DNA of 64,000 bases from Poa pratensis (GCA_947311845.1 CAMZMU010000089.1:17984336-18048335); one strand, 5' to 3'; shown: positions 29,757 through 42,539, counted from the first letter of the stretch. Notes: a model not told the origin generated them from the sequence alone. Numbers and translations: made by a program.

Positions 29757-32700
29757 GATACGAAGACTTGATGGTTGTTACAATAACATTAAGGGTAATG
29801 TACAAAAAATGAATACTTCATCTTGTGAGATTGATAAACTAGATAAAATTAGTCAAATGGGGGCTTATGTCGGCTATTAACAGGAATTCTAGCATTGATT
29901 TTTTAATAAACTTAGAACCATTTTAAAATAAGAGGATATCAAATGGCTTGATTAAAGGTCAACTAAAAAATAGGGAGATATCTACGAGAAGCACATCATA
30001 GGAAAGAAAACTAATACCGTGGGACTAATTAAGATGAGGGGATAATGGAACATAATTCTACGAAAACAATGTTTCATAGACCAAAACACGCAAGTATAGG
30101 TCTAAGTATCCACACATGGACATAACTACTGGTGAAGACAAGGACTTCTTAACATAATCTTGACTTTGAGGAACTGAATAATTGGTTTCATGCAAATTTC
30201 TACCAGCTGTATTGATATTTAGTTAGAATGGATTTACTTGTCTTAATGCGCTTCTACAATGGGAAACTAGACATTGACCCTCAACTATTAAGGGGTTGTG
30301 GTTTTACATGCAATTTTAAATGCATGCATTAGACTGAGAAATTATGTGTTATATTTGAAAACTACCAAGTGCTTCTCACTGGATTAAGTAAGGATGAAAA
30401 TTTATCCACGGATATCCGGTCCGGTGGGAAAGGGTATGAAGGACTGGTTCCGCCCACGGATTCATGCAGCAGATATCCGCTAACTCATGGGGTGTCTATG
30501 GGTAAAGGTTTCACCCTATGGATATCCAATAGATATTTGGCTGACATGGTGAACTCAATGTCTGCGACACATGTGTTTTTTTCCTAGGCCCAACTCTCCT
30601 TGTCCAGGCCGAACTCACCCAAAAGCCCACCTAATTGCTAATCCTGAAATATTGGTGATGTTGATACTGAAATGGTGTTGTACTGTTGGTGTTATGCTGA
30701 AATATTGATGTCAAAATCCTCAAATGTGACTGATATTGCTGTTCAAATGCCATTGGAGTGTGAAATATTGGCGTAATGTTGTTGTTATGTTGAAATATTG
30801 TTATTTTGATGTACATAGTGCGTAAACTCATGGATATTCACTGATACCCGGTTATCCAGTGTGTTTGGATTTGGGACAACATACATGCCCATGCATACTT
30901 TCGTGGACAGGCCACAGTGAGGCTGATGGACATAGATTTAGATCTCGTATATCTATCTAAACCTACCCCATTGACATCCTCATAATTAAGTGTGGTGAAG
31001 TTCTCTCAAGGTGAAGTAGCATGCAACATACTAGCTTAGGTGGTGCGCGTAAAGCTGTTGTAGTGAATTGCGGTTGATGTCTTTAAGGACACGAGAGGAT
31101 GGGAGGTATTGGTTTCCAAGGTTGAGCAAGTCTAGGAAGAAAAGAAAAGGTGTGGGTTTTTATTTTTGACAGATCGAAAACTAAAAGAAGTTCTTGAGGG
31201 AGTGATCCTTCGTCACTAGGAACACTGCCTCGACGTTTGTTCCTCTCTCTTATTTCGATCATTTGGTACATTTTTAAATTGGCTTAAGAGTTTAATAGGT
31301 GGCATTCATGTTGTAGTTCTAGATTGTTTTAATAAAATCAGGAAAAACCCACATCATAAAAAAGATAGGAGACGAGAATCAACTCAATCAAAGTCTCAAG
31401 AACTACGATGTTCGATATGGTTTTTAACCTTCATAGGTGTAATTCGAAGGTCCATATGTGAATTGTTTCTCGTATGTGAAGGATGCACTTGGCATTAAGC
31501 TGCATTTTTATAGTCTAACTTTCCAAAACCAATATTTTTTTCTATTTTCTTTGGCTAACCAAATTCATACTTTTTTTGTAGTCATCTTTCACCATGGATT
31601 ATAAAATAAATTCAGCACACCATAGTTCACCAACCACGGACCGGGCCACAAAAAGAACACTTTCTCAATGCTTAAAAACAATTACATACAAGCATGTTCA
31701 AGTGTATATGCTTGCAATTTTTCATCCAAAAAAACTAATATTGCTGTTAGTTATAAGTAACACAAGTTTAATTCTTGATTTTGGCTTTTCTAGCCGGCAT
31801 TTTCTTTTTAGTTTTGTTCTTTACATAAAAATAAATCAACATGTCATATGCTCGATAATGGGCACGCATGCCTAATTTTTTCAGACTTTGCTTGGCATCT
31901 TTGAGTACCTATATTGGTTTGACTACAGTGCTAATCCATCCTACAGCTAAATTTGAGAAATCGGCGTCTGTGCTAAATCCTTGCCCTGCCTACACAAGGA
32001 TAAACACTAGCCTGTGGCTCCATTTGCTTCTTCTAGATGCTTCATTTTCTTTGCTGGGATTTTGAGTTGGCTTGCATATAGGATGTCGTTTTGTGCTCCA
32101 TATCTCCATCACGATTCGCTCAAGCAGAAGAAACAACCCAGCCCGGCCGAAGTGGAGTAGGACAAAAATGGTAAGACCATGTAGCACATGATGGGAACAT
32201 CAACGGAGGGAGCCGAGCACCTGCGCTGCACCTGGCCGGAACCACGGCAAAGGCGATTAAAGGGCGGCGCGTGTTCCCGCGACGCGGTGGCCGGCCGACT
32301 AGCCGGCGGCGCCCGGCAGCAGTGCGTGCGGTGCAAGCGCTTTCACCGCTTTTGACGCGTATGCTGACGTGTGGGGAGAAGGGACAAGCGGGGTGGTGCC
32401 TGTCGAGTTGGCGAAGCGAAAGCAAATAACGTCGCGTGCGGCCAAGTTTGACGGGACGGATCGGACGTCGACGCGCCACCGACGAGATCATCTATCGCGT
32501 CAGCCGCCGCCGGAACGGACGATACCCGGCGGACGGTGGTGGACGAGATCATCTATCGCAACTCTCAAACAGAACACGCATCCCATGCTCCCCGCCCAGC
32601 CGGGCTCCCTCGGAGCTGGCCGGCGGCCGAATCAGACATGTGCACCTCCGCATCGACGCTCAGCTGGTCGGTGGCCAACCGGAGTTGCGGAACGACGACG

Positions 32701-33506
32701 AACTCGAGTTTGACAATGATTTCATGATCTACTCCCGTTGCTCTAGGATACCGCAGCAGTCTAGCGATACATGTGAAGCTAGGGCGGTCACTCTCACTCT
32801 TAAGTGCCCAACTGCTCCTGAACAAAAATAAACCAAAGTCAAGCTCGGGACGGCGTGCAACTACAACAGTACAACTAATCTGATACTCCGTTCATGCTTA
32901 ACAAGAAAGCATATACGGAGTGGTATAATAACAGTTGAGTAGCGTTAGGAGGGGGTTGAGCCTTGGGACGATTTCAAGTAGGAAAAAATAAAAGGATTGA
33001 CGTTATCTGCGGATCGAGCTTTACCAGAAGCCGCTCTGCTTTCACCAACAATAATCTCCATCAGCTGCTTCCATCATCGGTTAAAGCAACATTACTCTCC
33101 TCTATTACTATTAGTACATGCTTAAAAAACCGTTTACATCACAGATTAACCAAATGCACAGTATGATACCCCAAGTTCAGATGGTCCAGCTAGCTAGCTG
33201 TGCTGCTTAATGATTGGCTAATCGACTGTGCAGTTCAGTGGTGAGGCCGGCACATGGGGGTATCCAATACTCCAATTCAGGACGCATGGAACAGCGTGGC
33301 ACGAGCGGAGGAAATGGAAAACAAATCTAGGCCGTTGGGACGCCAGTGTTGTGTCAGTGTCAGTTGCAGCTGCTTGACCAGCTCTAGTATGGGATGGCTT
33401 AAGCCAATCTTTAGCGACAGAGCCAAGTGGAAAACCAGTGCAATATCGCCGGGATGTTATCTGTCGCCAGCAAAACAGATTTCGGCATTTTTTGAAAAAT
33501 CAATAA
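29757..33506. other. Long intergenic stretch without a supported gene
   Basis: Mostly AT-rich. At about 30388 the sequence aaggatgaaaatttatccac, followed by repeated gatatccg words up to 30530, resembles the subterminal part of hAT-type elements, but no clean TIR pair was found. A GC-rich island at about 32200-32720 has overlapping frames on both strands and an 18-bp direct repeat gacgagatcatctatcgc at 32481 and 32542. No domain is recognised. Confidence 0.4.
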
Positions 33507-33810
33507 GGACTTGTTTGGTACCCGTGTATTATAGGGGATTAGTGGGGATAATCCCCACATGGATTGGGTGAAACCTCAACCTTCACCTAATCCCATCAAA
33601 TCTCCATCAATCCCAAATCCACTAGGTAGGGGTAGTGTATTGGGTATTGAAAAAAATGCACTACAACTTGGGGATTTGTGGGGAAAGGTAGGGATAAAAC
33701 TTGTCCAATACATTATAACCAAACGATGTTTTGCGATATATGGGGATTCGAGGGTTTGACCGGGATAATCCCTACCAATCCCGTGAAATACACTAGTACC
33801 AAACAAGGCC
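33507..33810. mobile_element. Tourist-like (PIF/Harbinger) MITE, about 304 bp
   Basis: The termini are ggacttgtttggtacccgtg and the inverse of actagtaccaaacaaggcc, with further inverted homology (gggataatcccca, gggataatcccta) in the arms. The left flank is taa and the right flank aaa, so the 3-bp TSD is imperfect or decayed. Confidence 0.75.
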
Positions 33811-34706
33811 AAATGGTGTAACAATAGAAAAATCGGAAATGGATAAGTTAGCCATTGCTCCTCTCCTGGATACCTCTGTCCGGAGGTTCTAAAGGAACCG
33901 GGAATAAAAGAGGGAACAACGATGAAAAGCTGGAGATTTAGGGATTAATTGATATGGTATGAATTTTCATGTACTTGGAGTTTTTGTCCTACGAAGCATT
34001 GAAGCAAGGGCAAGTGAAGGAGTGTGGAAACGATGAGCAAGTGAACTTTTTAAAGTATAATTGTGGAGATTTATCAGCCGTAAAGCAACTGTAAAACACG
34101 CTTAAGATATCTCAGTAGTGTTCGGCTGATTAAAGTGTTTGCTAAACTAAGGAAACTATGGAGTAATAGTTTGCCATGTGTTGGACTCTTGTTTTTTTTT
34201 TCTTCGAGCCAACTTTTTTGTTTGAACAGGGTTCAAGCAAACGTTGATTTCCTGCTTTTGGTGAACAATAAAATAGGGCCGGATGTCCTCGGGTGTAAGT
34301 CAAAGGATGAAGCCCATCTATCCAGAACTAAGAAAGAATGAAGCCCAAGTTCCCAACGCCACTTGAATAGTGTACCCAAAGACCGCTTTCTCTGTCTCCG
34401 TAGCTGTTAGACCCAAATCGCCGACCCATGTAACACGAAATATTCAGTCTATATCCAACAAATATTCAGATTTGTTAACAAAAAATCAGATGGAAGCGTT
34501 TTCTTCATTTGAGTTGAAGATGGTTGCCCAAAAATATCAAGTAGAAGACGCTGTCAGATTGATCAAGAAAGAAATATGGACGTACAAATTACACGACGTT
34601 CATTACTAACACCCAAGATAGACAAGTACTGTAAGCCTGTATGTTGACTTTACAAAGCGTAGTCTGCTCACAGATAATATCTACTCTGTCGATGGTTTAA
34701 TAAGCG
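33811..34706. other. AT-rich intergenic DNA
   Basis: No gene or repeat recognised. A frame of 79 codons at 34370-34609 lacks an ATG at its start and has no known domain. Confidence 0.4.
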
Positions 34707-34926
34707 AAAAAGGATTTTTTTTTAGTTTAAGCTGGTTGATATCCACCGTCGAATAGATAGAAAAGAATTGACCCAGTTTATAAGTGAAACCGGGCCAAAA
34801 AACTATACAAACTATACAATGCTCTGTTTATGAGGAAGACAGGGCCAAAAAACAGCACAGACGATGCGACCCACCGCCCACACGACACAAGTCGACCAAA
34901 CGCCACAACACACACCACCCATTCCA

Positions 34927-35164
34927 GGGCCGCCGCCCCGGCGAAGCAACCAGATCAACCTTCGCATTGCCCGAAAGCGATCCAGTCATGGTCGACGAAC
35001 CCTCAGCCCGCGCAGTCTTCATCCAGATCGCCACCAAAACCACCCTGTTCCGGGGCCGCCGCCCCGGCGTAGCAACCAGATCGACCTTCGCATTGCCCGA
35101 AGGCGATCCAGTCGGGTCGACGAACCCTCTGCCCGCGTAGTCTTCATCCAGGTCGCCACCCAAC
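34927..35164. repeat. 126-bp tandem duplication within the retroposon
   Basis: Two units, starting gggccgccgccccggcg at 34927 and 35053, are alike over most of their length (agcaaccagatc, ccttcgcattgcccgaa, tcttcatccag). The core ggccgccgccccgg also recurs at about 35248 and 35692. Confidence 0.8.
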
Positions 35165-36274
35165 CCACGCTAAACAACGGCTCTGCCTCATGGAACCGTC
35201 ATAGCATGGGAGACCGAGGCCGCCGCCTCGACGTCCACCACCATCCGAGGCCGCCGCCCCGGCAACCGCCTCCCCCGACCAGGGGGCTATCCTGCCCATC
35301 CATCGCGAAGCCATCGCACCGCGAGGGCCAATAACTCCAAGACGACGCCTCCAGCAAGTTAGTGACGCGTCCGTCACCGTCGCCCGCCCCGACGGGGCTT
35401 AGGTTTTCACCCGGAGAATCTTGGAACCACTCGCGTCGGATCGGATCGAGATTCCACAACGACGTGATCAAGAAGGGAACGATGCCCGAAGGCGCCGCCG
35501 TCGTTGGCACAGACCGGAGTCCGTGCAAGCTTTCGCTCGGAATTCTCCCTGTCTGTGAAGCTCAGGGAGCAGCCAGTTGGGAGCCTAACTCCGTCGCCAC
35601 CAACGATCTTCATCGCATGCTGCCGCCACCGTGGCACCTCACGCCACGGCGGCAGCCCTGCCGGCCGCGCCCCTGCCGCAGCCACCGGTCCGGGGCCGCC
35701 GCCCCGGCTTCCTCTGCCCCTAACTCCGCGCACCGTCTGCCTCCGTCCCAGCGCCGGCCACCATGGTCCCGGACCGAGCCTTCATCCGGCCAGCAGCACC
35801 GGTCTTCACGCCCTCGGGAGCAGCTATCTTCTATGCGCCGCTTCAGCCATCACCCCGAGGGCCACCTCGAGCCGGCGGCGAGCACCTCCACCTCGCCGGC
35901 CCCGCGCGTGCCGCCGCGCCTCCTGCTCCTCCCGCCAGCTGACGGCTAGCACCTCGCTGGCCCACGCCAGGACCGAAACGCCCGCAGACAGGGACCGCCT
36001 GATGCGGCCGCCCCGCGTGCGCCAGTCCCACGACCCGCCTCTGCCTCACAGAGGTCTTCCCGTGCGCGGCGGCGAGCGCCTCCGCCGCGGGCAGCGACAT
36101 GGCCAGATATTTGATCCGCAGATCCTGCGCTCGAGCGAGGAGAATGAAACAACGCCCCGCCGCCACCTTCTGAGGGGCGCGCACGGCTTTGCCGGCGGAG
36201 GCGAAGTGGCGGGCGTCCTACAACGGCGGCGGCTAGGGTTTTCGCACGTGCCGCCCAAAGGAGGACGACGCGGC

Positions 36275-36292
36275 GGGGGGGGGGGGGGGGGG
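36275..36292 (+). repeat. G18 homopolymer
   Basis: Eighteen G in a row, close to the putative 5' end of the minus-strand retroposon. Length uncertain. Confidence 0.8.
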
Positions 36293-36313
36293 ACATCGAT
36301 CGTAAAAAGGATT

Positions 36314-38985
36314 TCAGTTTACAACGAGGACAGTAGGGACAAATGACTAATCATATGTCTATCAACGACATAACAGGGAAAATTAACCAACATAGGTTGT
36401 TGTTTTATCGAAGAGGAACGATGTGCCTCCCGGAAGCAAAACATAGGTTACACCGTCGCAAAAATGACAGACAGCCACTTTGTTGATTACATGGTCAATC
36501 TCCCATCTTTTAAACCGCAACACATCTACTGCCTGGAAAATCGGAAGACTCAGGGTCAATCTCAATCACATCCATTCTCTCAAGTTGCTAACCAACCAAG
36601 CACTGCCTAGTCACTCAGTTTCAGAAATGTTCACATCTCGTAGTTTCAGGAATGTTCACATCAGAATTGACATCCCTGTCGATAACAGGTGACAGCCTGC
36701 ACGCATGGCTGTTCTTTCATCAGAGAATCGAAAGTATGCTGCAAAAGCAGCCGGGAGACTACAGACTAGCGTTGTCCTTCACATGCCATTCCGATGTCCT
36801 TCACATGCCATTGAAGATTTGAAGTTCAGACATGCAATTAACTATGATGCTACGATGTTTACGAGCCAGAACAACGGAGGATCAAGCTATGTGACTGAGC
36901 CTATATGTTGATGCACCCACATGAGTAAGCAGCAGCACCCTGTTCATTTTCTTCAGGATCGATCATCCACAGTGACAAGACTGTCAGAAAATAGTGCAAG
37001 AACAGATCGATTCGCCCTCTCCCGCAGGCCAGCAAACTGTAGTGTGCTGATTACAGGTGCAGACGTGCATTCAAGTTTGATTTGAAGGGACTGAACAATG
37101 TGCGTGGATGTATATTGGAAGTTGCGATGCTCCTCTCATGTGGCATCGGTGACTTGCCAGCCACCAAGACGATCTGTCTGTTCCTTCATCATACTGATGT
37201 TATGTTCGACCTTCCATCCTCATGGGAGCTTGACCGGCCGTGTAAATCAAAATACACTATTGAAAAAAACGGATCTTCTACTTAGCCGCCGGAGATTGTC
37301 CGCCGCTTGTCGCATGTGAGACTCGGTGATTAAACTTGCCGTAGTCAGTACCGGTGGTTCGGATGGCATTGTATACCCAGGACACTCCAGGAGACGTCCG
37401 AATCGTATGAGAGCTCTACACGACGGCCGGATTCAAGTTAGCCGGTCAGTGGACGCATCACCGGCGTGTCATGGCGTCGACGGCCGTTTTGTTCTATCTA
37501 CGGAGTATAAAATAAATCCTGCCGTCGGTCCTCCTCACAAATCACTAGTTTGTGTGATCCCCGCCAAAAAGAAAGTGATTAGTTTGCTTCTTTTTTTTTT
37601 GAGATTAAGTGATTAGTTTGCTGTGCTGAACGGAACAACATCTCATGGTAGCCGGAATCTGTCTCACTCCGTGGGCCCACGCCCCATGCATGCCTAAACC
37701 GGAGCCCCACCACGCAAAGTCATAAAATGCTCAGGCCCACCTGATCATCGGCCTGTGGGCCCAAACGGCGCGGCCGGCAATCAAAATATTTCGTTCGGTC
37801 TCCGCCCAAGGATCTTACTTAATAAGAAATTCAGATGAGTTTCAAAAAAAAAAACTTAAGAAATTCAGATTTTTCCCCAAAAATACACTTAAGAAATTCA
37901 GATTTTCCAGGTGAGGTCTTCCAAATAATGTTAGAGACCATCCAAAAAACATTTAAAGTGGTAGTACGAAGCTAGCTAGCTGGCCGTTGCATCTTGTCCC
38001 CATCCATTGACGGTGCTGCGCGTGTGGATCTTATTTCTGTCTCGCATATTGGGGTAGCCCATGTGTGGTCCGCACCTCTTTGATCTTTTGTTCTCTTGTT
38101 AAACAATGGCAGCGATTAGATCCCCTAGGCACAATCATTTGCTTCCACGGCACGTTCAAACTTGGAGAGTGGCATGTTCAAACTGTCTGAGGAACAACGT
38201 AGACCTCAATATACAATCAAACTTTGTGGCCTAACATTAAAAAAAATTGTGCCCTCTTTTTCCTTTTTGTTAAGTACCTAGTGGTACGTTTGCCTTGGCA
38301 CATCAGAGATGGTAGATTTCAGCTGTATTCTGATTCAATAAATTAAGCTAAAAAAATGTGACAAATAGAAGGAAAAGAAGAAGATGAAGAAGGTAGTAGG
38401 TTGTAGTTTGGTGAATTGGTCAAAACCATCAATTTCTAACGGAGAAGTCTTTCTATGACTCCACAAGTATATATACGGAAGTTCGTATATAATAAGGCGC
38501 ATTGTTTCATGATCAGAGGTATGTGTGCTATTTATTCTTCTTGCCTGCTCAACAGACTTTACCAATAACCCTGCTTTGGATATTTTCACAAGAATAAAAA
38601 CTTTTGGATAAATTCAATGGAAATATTTTGAAAAGAGCACGATGAACAACCTTTTATAGTTCATCATTCACATGTGCGGTTCCTTTTTGGTGTCTAGCCT
38701 TTTGAAGCAAAGATTGCCTCAACAGATCGCTAGTGGGAGGTCAAATTATTAACATTCAAGTTACTTCGTACTATATATAGAATACGGCAATTCAGCTTTT
38801 ACCATCTTGAAATTTATCCAAAGCTTCTTGTGCCAGAAAATGCTAGTCCCTCTATGTCCAAGTTGTACTACACTTTGGTACTCCGGGAGCTCATTTTTCA
38901 CGACAATAAATTTAGATCGGATGTAGTAGATAAGTTAAATGTTTTGTGGATAACTTGATGAGACGTACTACCAGCAGCCAACCCT
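36314..38985. other. Intergenic DNA
   Basis: No gene recognised. A short motif cttaagaaattcagattt is repeated at about 37855 and 37888, with a diverged copy at 37820. Confidence 0.4.
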
Positions 38986-39180
38986 ACAGAATATGCAACT
39001 TTGGAGAACTGTTCATGGAAAAGAAACTGAGACTAGTCAATACTTCACTATTGTGGCTAGTCTGATGTGCCATCGACTTGTCATTTCACGGATGATACCT
39101 GCCTGGCCACAGCTCGAGCCTGGCCGCTGAATGCCAAAACACAGACATCAGTTCGTGTCATACTTTGTTGAAACACAAAG

Positions 39181-39196
39181 AAGAACAAAGATCCAT
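39181..39196 (+). repeat. Retroposon target-site duplication, left
   Basis: aagaacaaagatccat, identical to 40001-40016. Confidence 0.93.
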
Positions 39197-40000
39197 TTTT
39201 TTTTTTGATAATGTGCATACTTGATTCATACTAACAAGATTACATCCAGGAACAAGAACAAACACGCACACGCGAAGGAAAGCGAAGAACAGAGGAAAAA
39301 CAGAGAGAGACACTGCAGCACCAAACCAACTTCAACCTCGGCGACACCGAACGCGGCCGTCCTCCACCGTCGACGACGAAGCAGGCCCCAGCCGCCGGCA
39401 CCACCCCGGAGAACGGAGGAACTCCTTGCCCTGAGGCGTTGATGAGCCGCAACCACCACCATCCCCGTAGAGATGGATCTTCTACTCACTGAGGAACATC
39501 GGCCGGGGGAGGCCCCCGAGCACCCGCCGCTCCAGCTCTGGGGCCAGCGCCCCAGATCTTCATCCCGCACGCCACGATCCCCTGCAGCAGCCTCCTCTTC
39601 TTCCCTCTGCAGATCGCCCAGATCCGCCGCACCCGGATCCGGCCTAGAAGAACGGAGCGAAGGAAATCCAACGATTTCCCGGCTCCAGACAGTCGCACGC
39701 GAGACGGCGGAGCTCCATGGAGCGCCACCGCCGGAGAGAAGCCGCGCCGACACCACAAAACCAACCAGCACCACCGCCACCTCCAAGGCGCCACTGGCCG
39801 GACGCCCCACGAGTCCTACCCTATGTACACGCCGTGAGACGGGCTTCCCCCACCCTCCCGCTGCCGGAGCAGCCGACGGAGGGGGAGGAACCCACGCCTC
39901 ACCGGCGGCGAAGGTGGATCGGCGACGAGCTCCCAAAAAACGCCTCTTCCGCACTGTAGCGATAAGAGGAGAAGGGGGAGCGGCCTTCTATGACTGTCTT
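39197..40000 (-). mobile_element. Non-LTR retroposon (804 bp) with 16-bp TSD, minus strand
   Basis: The insertion is bounded by a perfect 16-bp TSD and begins on the plus strand with a T-run of about 10 (the poly(A) tail of a minus-strand element), preceded on the minus strand by gtatgcacattatc. The duplicated flank in copy B (about 41269) lacks it. A minus-strand frame of 242 codons (39226-39954) covers nearly the whole element. It starts at GTG, is rich in Ala, Gly, Arg and Ser, ends in a hydrophobic stretch (about the last 30 residues) and matches no domain I know. Non-autonomous, moved in trans by a LINE, is the likely reading. Confidence 0.85.
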
Positions 40001-40016
40001 AAGAACAAAGATCCAT
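40001..40016 (+). repeat. Retroposon target-site duplication, right
   Basis: aagaacaaagatccat, identical to 39181-39196. Confidence 0.93.
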
Positions 40017-40978
40017 CACGAGGAACGTCACAACGTCGTACACAGTATAAATATATCATCTAGACGCTTCCCAAGGCACAAGCGTTAAAAAATGCTTTCG
40101 TGCGGTGTATTCACCTGCTTTGTTTCTTGTGTGATTCCCCTATATTCAACGTTAAAACCATGCGCTGTCAATGGCGTAGTCTGGTGAAGCAACCAGCGAA
40201 CCCGTGTTTAGTCAAACGCCGTCAGTATTTAACGCAGTGCAAGTACCGCATGGCAGCTAGCAATGTAAGCCAACTACAGCTAGCTTAACACATAATGGCC
40301 GCTCGATCATTCTACTGTACTTGGAATTAAATTAACCGTGCATGCACCGCTCGATCGTTCTCCTTGGATTAAATAAATTAACCATGCATGTGCGTGGCCA
40401 GGTAAAGTCCTGACTCTCTGCTACTCCAATGGCAAACCAACAAACTGCCATTGAAGCCGCTCGTCAGTGGACTACGGTACACACATTTTGGCCCTCTCGT
40501 GACGGCAAACAGCAGTACATGCCTACCGCGACAGGTGATGTTCACCGTACGTACCTTGACCTGAGAATGATGCCAGTAATAATTGTACTCGGACGGTAAA
40601 CAACAACGGGATCTGCCGTGCATACGACACTTTGCAGGTAGGATTCCTGTACGATGTAGTCGTATCCGCTTGATTTGGACAGATAAATCGAAAGCTTGCA
40701 CGCAAGGTCGTACATAAATTGTAGTATGAGAATCGTTTATCTCGTACGCATAGCAGGGCTCAAACAGCAAAACAAGATGACCTCGGCTCCACATGACACC
40801 AATACGGTTCAGCCAACCGGGACCTGGAGCTCACTCTCCGTCGCCAATCTCTCTCTCTCTCGCTCTCATCCCTCCAACTCCGGCCCGAGTAAAGGTGGGC
40901 ATCGCCACGGGTGCAATACCGACTCCGGTGGATTTGCTTTTTTTTATCTACCGATAACTTGATGGGACGTACATACTA

Positions 40979-41073
40979 CTCTCTGTTCACAAAATATTTG
41001 ACTTCTAAATAAGTGCATCTAGACGAGAAACACGTCTATACACACTTATTTTGAGAGTCAAGTATTTCATAGG
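40979..41073. mobile_element. Degenerate Stowaway-like MITE
   Basis: The termini ctctctgttcacaaaatattt and gtcaagtatttcatag are diverged forms of the Stowaway ends. The arms (ataagtgcatctagacg, cgtctatacacacttat) pair. TA is kept on the left only. Confidence 0.6.
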
Positions 41074-41089
41074 GGCAGCAGCCAGTCCC

Positions 41090-41985
41090 TAGAAAATCTC
41101 GCGACTTTGGAGAATTTTTCGTGGGAGAAAAAAACGGCTGTGTCATTTGGCTTGTCATTTCACGCATGAGATCTGCCTGGCCACCACATTTAGGGTATGT
41201 CCGCTGATTGTCAAAGCACGGACGGGCCCTGACACAGCAGCTGGTGGCAAACTTTGCTGAACCACACACAAGAACGAGATCACGAGGAACGTCACAACAT
41301 TTTGTACACGTATACATGTATCATCTAGACGCTTCTCAGGGCAACAAGAGTTAAAAATTACGTATTTCGTGTCGTGTATTCACCTGCGCCGTTTATTCAA
41401 CGCACTACGTCAGTTGAAGTTAAAAACCATGTGCTGTCAATGGGACAACTAGTCTCCTAAGGCCATGTACAATGCAAGGTGCTTAGATAAGTGCTTACAT
41501 AAATAAACCAAACTTTTACATAAGCACCAATGTCTATTCATATAGGAGAGGTGCCTAGTCAAGCATTTGTCTAGTACAAATAAGAACCGATGTTTAACCA
41601 AAAACCGATTTTTTTTTAAGCACCTTCGATTGTACATGCCCTAAGCAGCCAGCCCTAAGCAGCCAGCTACTAAGCCGGGTTTAGTCAAACAAAGTCAGTA
41701 TTTAATTAACCGCAGAGCACGAACCGCACGGCAGCAGACAAACAAGTCAATGTATGCCTACCCAACTCGCACCCTACAGAGAATTCAACTTTTCACAAGA
41801 AACAATTAGAGAAAGAATGTACTCCACCGTGCACAGCGACGTACACTTTCGCCCTCTCGTGGCGGCAGCAGTACATGTGTACTACGACAGATGATTGTCA
41901 CAGTGCCTCGACTTGAGAATGATTGATGGCAGTAATAATTGCAGCGAACTCACTCACTCAGACGGTGAAGTAAACAATAGAACAA
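41090..41985. repeat. Intergenic tandem duplication, copy B
   Basis: Collinear with copy A at 38990-40620 but without the 804-bp retroposon, and with a MITE (41461-41641) that copy A lacks. Divergence includes many small indels, so the duplication is old relative to the insertions. Confidence 0.8.
41461..41641. mobile_element. Tourist/Harbinger-type MITE (about 181 bp)
   Basis: The termini are ggccatgtacaatgcaaggtg and, inverted, gggcatgtacaatcgaaggtg. TAA flanks both sides (41458-41460, 41642-41644), the TSD type of PIF/Harbinger elements. The matching site in copy A is empty. Confidence 0.75.
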
Positions 41986-42104
41986 GATAGTCCTGGTGGC
42001 CTGGGGCCTGGCTCCGCCTCTGATTGGCCCAAAATGCCGGCTTATGATGTCAATGTAAAAAGACAAAACTTTTGCCTCATTTCAAAAAAGATGTCAGACT
42101 AAAT

Positions 42105-42290
42105 GCCATACTCTATCCTTTCCAGAAACAGTCGGAGCGCGCGGTGGGGTCGGCGTCACTGATGCTCTCATATATGTCGATCATCACACTGTAGCTCCAC
42201 TTGTTAAGGTGTGGGACGTTGTCGAGCTGCGGGTCCTTCGTCTTGCCAAAGAGATGCTCGGCCTCGACGACAAGGTCGACGTCGGCTCAT
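42105..42290 (-). pseudogene. Coding-like fragment, unidentified
   Basis: The minus strand reads a well-composed stretch (AEHLFGKTKDPQLDNVPHL, then KWSYSVMIDIYESISDADP) ending at a stop after DCFWKG. Codon composition looks like that of a real protein rather than a shadow frame, but I cannot name the family. Upstream the frame is interrupted, so it looks like the broken 3' end of a gene or of a transposon-captured exon. Confidence 0.35.
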
Positions 42291-42539
42291 ATGCGGTGCA
42301 GGGTATTGCAAAGGATGTTGTCGGCAACAACCGTATGTGTGCGCGCGTTAGGCTCGACGCCCTCAGCGGACATTTCTCACGACCAGTGCTCCGACCGCCT
42401 CCGATCTCGTGTGCCACAACAACGTGTCCTGCTAGCCGCGCCGCGGACCACCACCCTTACCGAGCTGCCAAGCCGCACCGTGCAACGCTCGCTTGTCTCG
42501 CGTCATTCCACTAGCTTGGCCCCTCCCCGCTTATAGTTG

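Larger units (their letters stand above)
34717..36303 (-). mobile_element. Poly(A)-ended retroposon, about 1.6 kb, minus strand
   Basis: The left edge is a T-run (about 34714-34723), the poly(A) tail of a minus-strand insertion. The direct repeat aaaaaggatt occurs just left (34707-34716) and right (36304-36313), a plausible 10-11 bp TSD. The body is GC-rich, with long overlapping frames on the minus strand but no endonuclease, RT or other known domain, so it is non-autonomous. The future 5' end contains a run of 18 G on the plus strand. It resembles in style the element at 39197-40000. Confidence 0.6.
38990..40620. repeat. Intergenic tandem duplication, copy A
   Basis: It aligns in order with 41090-41985: ttgtcatttcacg (39078), cacgaggaacgtcacaac (40017), atcatctagacgcttc (40057), gtgtattcacctgc (40106), tttagtcaaac (40207), gccctctcgtg (40491) and agtaataattg (40574). 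It contains the retroposon at 39197-40000, which copy B lacks. Confidence 0.8.

Noticed and set aside
39473..40063. 196-codon plus-strand ORF
   Set aside because: It is the shadow of the minus-strand retroposon frame and runs out of the element across the TSD.
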